Origin: Chloroflexota bacterium
Lineage (GTDB): Bacteria; Chloroflexota; Anaerolineae; Aggregatilineales; J027
Assembly: GCA_022616515.1 (NCBI GenBank)
Contig: JAKEEQ010000528.1
Location: 1 to 34,243, forward strand
Length of the DNA: 34,243 bases
Direction of reading: 5' to 3'
Below the pieces are notes generated by a model that searched no databases, was not told the origin of the DNA, and worked only from the letters and a program-made list of their open reading frames with translations. Positions 24,294-30,928 of the stretch are shown here, in pieces. Every line of letters begins with the position of its first letter. The first letter of the stretch is position 1. Made by a program: the position numbers and the translations under genes.

Positions 24294-25451
24294 GTGACAA
24301 ATCCAATTGCCCGTCTTTTAGGCATTTCCCTTATTTTGGCCGTTCTATTAATGCCCACAACAGGTTTCTCGCAACCCGATGACAGGCCATTGACGTGGCT
24401 GGTGTCAACTTACAACCGCACAAATGCACGCCTCATTCAGTTTGATACAGCCACCGATGAAATTGAGTTGGTTCACACATTTCCTAAATATTGGGGGGTA
24501 ACGAACGCCCAATGGTCGCCGGATCTAACGACATTGGCGTTTGTTCGCGGTGAAAATGTCGAGGACAGAGTAGTTTTGGGCACTGATGTCTGTGTTCTGC
24601 ACAGCAACTTTAGTCACGAGCAATGCTGGCAATTACCAATTGTGAATTTTTTTGAAAATGGACTGAAACCAACTCCTATCGCATGGGGTGAGACAAGCAA
24701 TAGCCTTTATGCATTGACATATTTTCCTGATTTTAAAAATGCAACTGCCCTCCAAGTCGCAAATATCGACATAAATTCAGGGCAAATCAACTACTCTCCG
24801 ATGTTTGACATTGGCATCAGGTATGCCGTCGAAGGAATTGACTTTGTGGCATGGAATTCGAAAGATGGAAATGTTGCACTCTATGTTTACGGACCAATTT
24901 ATCCAATCGGCGAAACGACGATATATATCTTTAATTTTGAAACCGATGAGGCGGTACACGTGTTCAAAACGGGACATATTGAATTGCTCTCCTGGTCAGA
25001 AATGGGTGAGGCCGTTCAGTATGTGCAGTACAGTGACATCTCTGATGCATTCCAACTTCTGGAAGCGCCGCCTAATAAACCGACGAGAACTCGGATGCTG
25101 GCCTATGTCCCGGAATTTAATGAGACCCTGATTACGCCAATTTATCGCCCTCTTTGGCACGATGACAGTGAGTTATTCCTGTTTTCGCGAACGATGTATG
25201 ACGAAGAAAATTTTACTCACCATGATGTGTTCTTTCTTTTCAACAATCGAACCGGAAATCTCGATCTGCTGTATAAGGCTCCCAAAAGGGCAGACATCGG
25301 ACAACCTGTTTGGATAGCAGCAGGTTCCTCGTTTGCTGTTTCGATATGTACTCTTGATGGTTGTGGATTATATATCTGGAACCTTAAAGATAAATCCATG
25401 GAGATTGTAGAATTGCCTTATCAGGACATCTATATCCCTGTAGGATACTAA
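24294..25451 (+). CDS. secreted beta-propeller protein
   Basis: 385 residues from a GTG start with AAGGA eight bases upstream. That gives the signal peptide VTNPIARLLGISLILAVLLM...FSQ at the N-terminus. The track start at 24159 lies before a terminator and a promoter and is rejected. Blade-like motifs occur (TNAQWSPDLTTLAFVRG, WNSKDGNVALYVYG, LSWSEMGEAVQYVQYS, LYIWNLKDKSMEIV). It has the same general build as the propeller at 83-1522 and is similarly AT-richer than its neighbours. No enzymatic domain is recognisable. Location outside the membrane is inferred from the signal peptide. Confidence 0.75.
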   Translation: MTNPIARLLGISLILAVLLMPTTGFSQPDDRPLTWLVSTYNRTNARLIQFDTATDEIELVHTFPKYWGVTNAQWSPDLTTLAFVRGENVEDRVVLGTDVCVLHSNFSHEQCWQLPIVNFFENGLKPTPIAWGETSNSLYALTYFPDFKNATALQVANIDINSGQINYSPMFDIGIRYAVEGIDFVAWNSKDGNVALYVYGPIYPIGETTIYIFNFETDEAVHVFKTGHIELLSWSEMGEAVQYVQYSDISDAFQLLEAPPNKPTRTRMLAYVPEFNETLITPIYRPLWHDDSELFLFSRTMYDEENFTHHDVFFLFNNRTGNLDLLYKAPKRADIGQPVWIAAGSSFAVSICTLDGCGLYIWNLKDKSMEIVELPYQDIYIPVGY

Positions 25452-25527
25452 TCAGAATATCCAAATAACGTCCACCCTTTTGATTCCGCATCAGAGTGGC
25501 GTTTGTCAGGAATCGGGAATTAATTAA

Positions 25528-25546
25528 TTAACTTTATAAATTAATT
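25528..25546. repeat. AT-rich near-palindromic direct repeat, copy 1
   Basis: TTAACTTTATAAATTAATT; identical to 25588-25606 except for the central TA/CG pair. Both are nearly self-complementary (TTAAcTT...AAaTTAA) and flank a hairpin, so they could be a pair of protein-binding sites. Confidence 0.55.
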
Positions 25547-25553
25547 CGCGAAA

Positions 25554-25581
25554 CCCGCCCGAACACGATCATTCGAGCGGG
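25554..25581. repeat. hairpin between the AT-rich direct repeats
   Basis: CCCGCCCGAA-CACGATCA-TTCGAGCGGG, nine of ten pairs in the stem. It could end transcription of the upstream propeller gene, but it is followed only by ATTTAG. Confidence 0.5.
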
Positions 25582-25587
25582 ATTTAG

Positions 25588-25606
25588 TTAACTTCGTAAA
25601 TTAATT
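25588..25606. repeat. AT-rich near-palindromic direct repeat, copy 2
   Basis: TTAACTTCGTAAATTAATT, 60 bases from copy 1 (17 of 19 identical). Confidence 0.55.
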
Positions 25607-25661
25607 ATGGGTTTGCGTGCTGTGATTGTGACCGATAGGGGTGTCAGGTGTAATTTCCGGC

Positions 25662-25685
25662 AGACGCCCCGTTGGGCGTCCCTAC
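25662..25685 (+). repeat. REP-like palindrome, copy 1
   Basis: AGACGCCCCGTTGGGCGTCC plus CTAC; a perfect 7-bp stem (GACGCCC/GGGCGTC) around CGTT, followed by the CCTAC tail shared by all three copies. Confidence 0.7.
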
Positions 25686-25703
25686 GACGGCGTTCGCGAT
25701 TCC

Positions 25704-25728
25704 GGTAGGAACGTGCAACGGCACGTCC
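25704..25728 (-). repeat. REP-like palindrome, copy 2 (opposite orientation)
   Basis: Minus strand GGACGTGCCGTTGCACGTTC plus CTACC; same layout as copy 1, with stem ACGTGC/GCACGT around the CGTT loop and the CTAC tail. Inverted relative to copy 1, 18 bases away, as in paired REP elements. Confidence 0.7.
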
Positions 25729-25834
25729 AAATTATGGAATTTAAACCACCCTCCACAAGATCATACGTTGTCAGCAATCGTTCCCCGACCATGACCACAT
25801 AGCGCAGTCAACATGGTATGTTCAACCCTGTTTA

Positions 25835-25856
25835 GGACACCCCGTTGCGTCCCTAC
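25835..25856 (+). repeat. REP-like palindrome, copy 3 (degenerate)
   Basis: GGACACCCCGTTGCGTCCCT plus AC; keeps the CCCGTT core and the GTCCCTAC tail of copy 1, but the stem is weakened. Confidence 0.55.
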
Positions 25857-25944
25857 CCACCGCATCGCTTTTCGCGTGAAGGACGACAACTGTGCCCCTG
25901 CCCCAACCAAAAACATACCGTATGGTTTGAACCAGCTTTCTCTC

Positions 25945-25973
25945 TTGGAGTCCGGTAGGTTTAGTGCTATAAA
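25945..25973 (+). promoter_or_regulatory. sigma-70-type promoter leading into the structured RNA and kinase gene
   Basis: TTGGAG (25945-25950), a 17-base spacer, then TATAAA (25968-25973) with an extended -10 TGC directly before it. This is the best promoter match in the window. The start of transcription would be near 25980, at the AGAAGGTG sequence, about 25-30 bases before the structured block. It probably belonged to the kinase gene and now also drives the RNA (inferred). Confidence 0.55.
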
Positions 25974-26011
25974 TCAGAAGGTGAATACCAACTTGAAATG
26001 ATAGTCAACTA

Positions 26012-26031
26012 CCCCGCCGCAAGCGACGGGG
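26012..26031 (+). repeat. left-end hairpin of the structured element
   Basis: CCCCGCCGCAAGCGACGGGG, stem CCCCG.CGC/GCG.CGGGG. 18 of 20 bases are identical to the right-end hairpin and in the same orientation, as expected for TnpA-recognised subterminal palindromes. Confidence 0.7.
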
Positions 26032-26356
26032 CATGTCGGAGAGTAGCGGTCTTGCCAACCGTGAAAAGACATGGGTAAGCGGTTGACTAGCCTACCCAAG
26101 CCGTAATCTCATTGAGGCTAAGGCGTTTGAAGGGAACTCGCAACCTGGGTGTGGCAGCCCACAGCACAGTACGGATGCCTCCCTAGTCTGTACGCCTCTG
26201 CGGTTGTGAGTGGCGAAGCGGTTAGTTGCCCCCGCAAGGGGAGATGGTGGGGTGACTCACCAGCGTCTTACCGACGTTAAAGGTTCATGGGCTAGAGGCG
26301 CGGCCCCAAAGCGTCTCACCTTATTCGACTTGGTACGAAAGGGGATAGGCGCTCCT

Positions 26357-26376
26357 CCCCGCCGCAAGCAGCGGGG
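26357..26376 (+). repeat. right-end hairpin of the structured element
   Basis: CCCCGCCGCAAGCAGCGGGG, stem CCCCGC/GCGGGG, followed by TTTCCGCGC. The T run is short, so readthrough into the kinase gene 23 bases away is likely. Confidence 0.7.
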
Positions 26377-26398
26377 TTTCCGCGCTAAAACAAGATGA

Positions 26399-29300
26399 AT
26401 GACTGATCTTACCGGACAAACCATTAAAGGTTACGAAATCCGCGAAATTATCGGGCAGGGGAATTTCGGGGCGGTGTATAACGCCTTCCAGCAATCCATT
26501 GCTCGTGAAGTAGCGCTCAAAGTTATCCTCCCCAACTACGCCAATCGCCCGGATTTCATCCGGCAGTTTGAAACCGAAGCACAACTGGTGGCCCGGCTGG
26601 AACACCCGCATATCGTGCCGCTGTTTGATTACTGGCGGGAACCGGACAGCGCCTATATTGTGATGCGCCTGCTGCCGACCAGCATCCGGGCCGAACTGCG
26701 CGAAAATGGGCGCTTCGATCCGGCGTCAACGGTGCGCATTATCGAGCAGATGTGTTCGGCGCTCAATCTTTTCCACCTGCAAAACATCGTACACCGCGAC
26801 ATCAAGCCGGATAACATGCTGCTGGACTTTAACCACAACGTCTATGTGTCCGATTTCGGGCTGGCGAAGTTCCTGTCCGATGAGACGGACAATGAAGAAG
26901 GCATTGCCGGGTCACCGGCCTATATGTCGCCGGAGCAAATTCGGGGTGAGGATTTGACGCCGCGCTCGGATATTTACGCGGTGGGGATCATTATCTATGA
27001 AATGCTGACCGGCAGCCATCCCTTTGCCGGATTGAAACTCTCGTCGGTGATTACCAAGCAGTTACGCGAACCGCTGCCGCAGATTTCGGTGCAGTTACTG
27101 CCACTGCCGGGTGCGGTAAATGATGTCATTCAGCGAGCGACTGCCAAAGACCCGGCCCACCGCTACAAGAGCGTGCTTGAGTTGGCGGCGGCGTTGCGGG
27201 ATGCGCTGCTTGGGACGGGCGAAACCGTCTTTGAGACGATTGACATGCCGTCGATAGCAGACATTCCCAACCCGTACAAAGGGCTGCGTCCATTTGAGGA
27301 AACGGATGCGGCTGATTTTTATGGGCGGGAAGCACTGGTCGGGCAGATTGTGGAGCGCTTGAATCAGGACCATCCGATGGCCGGTTTTCTGGCGATTGTT
27401 GGCCCCAGCGGCAGCGGCAAATCCAGCGCTATCAAAGCCGGGTTGATTCCGGCGCTGCGACAGGGTTCAATTGTGGGGTCGGATAGATGGTACATTGCGT
27501 CAATGATGCCGGGGACACGGCCCTTTGATGATCTGGCGGCGGCGCTGCTGAGTGTCGCGAGAAAACACATCCCCGACCTAGCCTTGCGACTGAGAACCAG
27601 TAAGAATGGTCTGGTCGAGGCGGTCAACGAAATACTGCGGGGTGAGCAGGCCGAACTACTGCTGTTCATTGACCAGTTTGAAGAACTGTTTACGCTGGTC
27701 AATGATGAAGAGGCGCGGGCGCATTTTATGGATCTGCTCATTAACGCCACTGCCTCGCCGGACAGCCGGATACGCACCATCATCACGCTGCGGGCCGATT
27801 TTTATGACCGCCCGCTGTTGTATGAAGACTTCGGCAGGCTCATTCAGGCGCGGACGCAGGTTGTGTTGCCGTTGAGCACCAAAGAACTTGAACGGGCGAT
27901 TATGAATCCGGCAGAGCGGGTGGGTATTGCCGTGGACACCAATCTCACTACGACGCTCATCAGTGATGTGAAAGAGGAACCGGGCGCACTCCCACTGCTG
28001 CAATACACGCTCACCGAAATCTTTGAGCGGCGCGAGGGCATGTCGATGACACTGAATGCCTATCGTGATCTGGGGGGTGTGGCCGGGGCGCTAGCGCGGC
28101 GGGCGGAACTGGTGTTCAGTGCCCTCTCTGACCAGCAGCAGTCGATAGCAAGGCAGTTATTCCTGCGGCTGGTGACATTGGGGGAGGGTACGGAGGATGT
28201 ACGGCGGCGGGCACTGCGCTCCGAGTTGATCTCAATTGCCCGTGATCATCGTTTGCTGCAAGCTATTCTTGACCTGTTTGGTAAACATCGCCTGCTCAGT
28301 TTTGACCACGAACCTCAAACACGCGAACCCACCGTCGAGATTGCCCATGAGGCCCTTATCCGGGCATGGCAGCGGCTGCGGGTGTGGATTGCCGAAAGCC
28401 GGGCGGATGTACGCCAGCAGCGCCGCCTGAATGAATTGGCGGAAGAATGGGTCAAGGCATCGCGCGAAACCAGCTTTTTGCTGACCGGGCTGCAACTTCA
28501 GCAGTTTGAGGAATGGTCACATTTCACCTCGCTGGCACTGACCGAGGAAGAGCAGGAATTTCTGGAAGCGTCTATTGACGAACGTGAGCGGCGCAGTGAA
28601 TTAGAAGCCCAGCGTGTCGAGCGACAGGCCCAGTTGGAAGAACGGGCGCGTCGTTTCCGGCAGGTGCTGTTGGTGGTGATTTCGGTGGCCTTTGTGGTGT
28701 CGCTGGTCTTCGCCATCATTGCCTACAGCCAGCGCGAAGAAGCACAGGAAGCCAGTGATCGGGCCGAGCAAAACGCCTTCAATGCCCAGACACAGGCCGC
28801 TATCGCCGATGAGCAGGCCGAGATTGCAGCAACGCAGGCTGCCATCGCGGATAATTCGGCGCGTATCGCGCAGGCGAGGGCTGATACCCTCCAATCACTT
28901 TCACTCACTGAGGCGGGCGAAGATGCGATTCTGGAAAATAACTTTGACCTGGGTATTGCGCTGCTACTGGAGGCCAACAGCATCCCCGATTCGCCGCTGC
29001 GGGCACGACAGGTCCTGTTTGACAACGCACCACAGGGGGCAAAACGCCTGCTGCTGGGCCACGAACAGAAGACCAATGCCGTAGCGACATTTGAGGGGTT
29101 GATTGCGTCGGGCAGCGATGACAACACGATCAAACTGTGGGATATTGAGACCGGGGAAGTCGTGCGCACCCTCGAAGGGCACACTGCCCGCGTGAATGAT
29201 GTGGCATTTTTGCCGAGCGGCCTGCAACTCGTCTCAGTTTCCGACGATCAGACAGCCATCTTGTGGGATGTCGAGACAGGCGAGATAGTGCGGGTCTATC

Positions 29301-30928
29301 AGGGCCACACCGATGATGTGCTGGCGGTGGCGACGGATGGACAGGTAATTGTCACCGGCTCACGCGATGAGACGATTATCGTGTGGGAAATCTTCACGGG
29401 CCGCCCGATCCATACCCTGCAAGGCACCCACACCGCCCGTATCACAACCGTCGATCTGTATAGTTCGCTGGTTGTGTCCGGTGGGGCAGATAACCAGATT
29501 GTGGTGTGGAGCTGCAATACCGGCGACCTGCTTCAAGTGCTGGATGCCCATCAAGATGCGATTGTCGATGTGGCTTTTAGCCCCGACGGACAGCGTATGA
29601 TGTCCGTGTCGGCGGATAACCGCATCATTTTATGGAACGTCAATGGCTGGCAAACTGTGTATGCGCGAGTCCTGACGACTACCCAACCAACCAGCCTGTC
29701 GATTAGCCCGGACGGTACTCAGGTAATCATCGGAGACGGTACGCCATTTGCCGGGGATGATGCTGAAAATGTGATTGTGCTGTGGGACCTTGAGCAAGGC
29801 TCCGAGATTCGCCGTTTCTTCGGGCATGACTTTCAGGTGACCGATGTGGCCTTTGCTAACGATGGCGAGTCGATGGTGTCGGCTTCGGCTAGCGGCGTTT
29901 TGCGGCTGTGGCAGGTGGACGCCGAGTCGTATTTCTGGTCATCACAAATCTGGCCCACCGATTTCACGGCAGTTTATGTGGCGGATGACCGCATTGTGGC
30001 TGCGCTGTCCGACCGTTCGCTGGTGCTGTGGAACATGAACGGCGTGGATGATACGCCGACCTATGTGCGCAAATTTGGCTTGAGCGAACACCGCGAAGCG
30101 ATTACTGCTGTCGATGTCTATGGCAACCGGGCGGTAACCAGTTCGCTGGACCGCACCCTTATTCTGTGGAATCTGGATACCTTTGAAATCATCGCCCGCA
30201 TGGAGGGCCATACCAATCAGGTGCACGGCGTGGCCTTCAGCCCGGATGGCACACGGATTCTGTCCGGGTCCCGTGATCGCACACTCATTTTGTGGGATGG
30301 CGAAACGGGCGAGTTGTTACGGACGTTTTCCGCCGACCACACGAACAGCATCAACGCGGTAGCCTTCAGCCCGGATGGGACACGCGCTCTGTCGGCCTCG
30401 GAGGACCGCAGCCTGATCCTGTGGGATGTGGAAAGCGGGGATAATCTGATGCGGCTGCGCGGTCATATGAGCGGGGTGCTGGATGTGGTGTTTTCAGCCG
30501 ATGGTCACACGGCTTATTCGGGGGGACAGGACCAGCTTGTAATTGGCTGGGACCTCGAAACAGGTGTACCTCTCCAACAATATATGGGCCACACCGATTG
30601 GGTCACATCGGTGGATGTCAGTGCTGATGGCGAAACGATGGTGTCAGGGTCGCGAGATCGCACCGTCCTGTTGTGGACTACGGATATATTGGAGCCGGTT
30701 CATCGCTTCCGTGCCGCCGATGAAAATATTTTGCGGGTGGCGCTGTTAAATGAAGATCATGTGGCGGGGGTTGCCTCAGCGGACGGCAACGTGCGAGTGC
30801 TGCCGGTTTCCGCCGAGGCATATGTTGATTGGATCGGGTCCAATCGCTACGTGTATGAATTGACATGTACCGACCGGGCGCTGTATCCGCTCGACCCGTG
30901 CGATACGACTACCGATCAATCCGAGTAA
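26399..30928 (+). CDS. giant Ser/Thr kinase - nSTAND NTPase - WD40 protein
   Basis: 1509 residues. Kinase domain (about 10-265): GQGNFGAVY, VALKVI, HRDIKPDNMLL, DFGLAKF and MSPEQIRG, all catalytic residues present. The linker NPYKGLRPFEETDAADFYGRE is the entry of an nSTAND1-type NTPase with Walker A GPSGSGKSS (about 335) and Walker B LLFIDQFEEL (about 421). A charged coiled coil, one transmembrane helix (VLLVVISVAFVVSLVFAIIAY, about 757-777) and an Ala/Gln-rich coiled coil (to about 850) follow. The rest carries 13 clear WD blades ending LWD/VWE/LWN plus a final blade: 14, enough for two seven-bladed propellers. Kinase and NTPase would be cytoplasmic and the propellers outside. No Shine-Dalgarno sequence precedes the ATG; the structured element abuts it. 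Tail-to-tail overlap of 20 bases with the next gene. Confidence 0.95.
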   Translation: MTDLTGQTIKGYEIREIIGQGNFGAVYNAFQQSIAREVALKVILPNYANRPDFIRQFETEAQLVARLEHPHIVPLFDYWREPDSAYIVMRLLPTSIRAELRENGRFDPASTVRIIEQMCSALNLFHLQNIVHRDIKPDNMLLDFNHNVYVSDFGLAKFLSDETDNEEGIAGSPAYMSPEQIRGEDLTPRSDIYAVGIIIYEMLTGSHPFAGLKLSSVITKQLREPLPQISVQLLPLPGAVNDVIQRATAKDPAHRYKSVLELAAALRDALLGTGETVFETIDMPSIADIPNPYKGLRPFEETDAADFYGREALVGQIVERLNQDHPMAGFLAIVGPSGSGKSSAIKAGLIPALRQGSIVGSDRWYIASMMPGTRPFDDLAAALLSVARKHIPDLALRLRTSKNGLVEAVNEILRGEQAELLLFIDQFEELFTLVNDEEARAHFMDLLINATASPDSRIRTIITLRADFYDRPLLYEDFGRLIQARTQVVLPLSTKELERAIMNPAERVGIAVDTNLTTTLISDVKEEPGALPLLQYTLTEIFERREGMSMTLNAYRDLGGVAGALARRAELVFSALSDQQQSIARQLFLRLVTLGEGTEDVRRRALRSELISIARDHRLLQAILDLFGKHRLLSFDHEPQTREPTVEIAHEALIRAWQRLRVWIAESRADVRQQRRLNELAEEWVKASRETSFLLTGLQLQQFEEWSHFTSLALTEEEQEFLEASIDERERRSELEAQRVERQAQLEERARRFRQVLLVVISVAFVVSLVFAIIAYSQREEAQEASDRAEQNAFNAQTQAAIADEQAEIAATQAAIADNSARIAQARADTLQSLSLTEAGEDAILENNFDLGIALLLEANSIPDSPLRARQVLFDNAPQGAKRLLLGHEQKTNAVATFEGLIASGSDDNTIKLWDIETGEVVRTLEGHTARVNDVAFLPSGLQLVSVSDDQTAILWDVETGEIVRVYQGHTDDVLAVATDGQVIVTGSRDETIIVWEIFTGRPIHTLQGTHTARITTVDLYSSLVVSGGADNQIVVWSCNTGDLLQVLDAHQDAIVDVAFSPDGQRMMSVSADNRIILWNVNGWQTVYARVLTTTQPTSLSISPDGTQVIIGDGTPFAGDDAENVIVLWDLEQGSEIRRFFGHDFQVTDVAFANDGESMVSASASGVLRLWQVDAESYFWSSQIWPTDFTAVYVADDRIVAALSDRSLVLWNMNGVDDTPTYVRKFGLSEHREAITAVDVYGNRAVTSSLDRTLILWNLDTFEIIARMEGHTNQVHGVAFSPDGTRILSGSRDRTLILWDGETGELLRTFSADHTNSINAVAFSPDGTRALSASEDRSLILWDVESGDNLMRLRGHMSGVLDVVFSADGHTAYSGGQDQLVIGWDLETGVPLQQYMGHTDWVTSVDVSADGETMVSGSRDRTVLLWTTDILEPVHRFRAADENILRVALLNEDHVAGVASADGNVRVLPVSAEAYVDWIGSNRYVYELTCTDRALYPLDPCDTTTDQSE

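Larger units (their letters stand above)
25452..25944. other. long intergenic region with repeats, no gene
   Basis: About 490 bases without a convincing ORF. It contains a partial copy of the GTCCACCCTTTT terminator module (25468-25485), two AT-rich near-palindromic direct repeats around a hairpin, and three copies of a REP-like palindrome, each listed separately. The ORF 25813-26001 has no family resemblance, no ribosome site and crosses the promoter, so I treat it as chance. Confidence 0.7.
26005..26394 (+). ncRNA. putative ORF-less HEARO / IscB-type omega-RNA element
   Basis: About 390 bases dense in self-complementary segments and free of a credible gene. It starts and ends with near-identical hairpins (CCCCGCCGCAAGCGACGGGG and CCCCGCCGCAAGCAGCGGGG), as in IS200/IS605-type left and right ends. 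Inside are GGGTA...TACCC, GTACGGAT...AGTCTGTAC, CCCC-GCAA-GGGG (a GNRA loop), GGTGACTCACC and the stretch GTTAAAGGTTCATGGGCTAG. ATGA follows directly. From memory, HEARO RNAs (guide RNAs of IscB) lie before ATGA or GTGA, often lack the ORF, and carry a 5' guide taken from the upstream flank. The family call rests on remembered features, not on a covariance search. Exact ends are uncertain by about 10 bases. Confidence 0.6.

Noticed and set aside
25813-26001. 62-residue ORF in the intergenic region
   Set aside because: Crosses the promoter and a repeat copy, and has no coding character.
26005-26394. Group II or group I intron, RNase P or tmRNA
   Set aside because: No domain V-like AGC...GUUC hairpin, no group I core, and no RNase P or tmRNA signatures could be found. 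Position before ATGA and the end hairpins fit HEARO better.
26210-26398. 62-residue ORF inside the structured element ending with TGA at the kinase ATG
   Set aside because: It is basic, low in hydrophobic core residues and follows the RNA stems exactly; it reads as chance translation of a structured RNA. No ribosome site.
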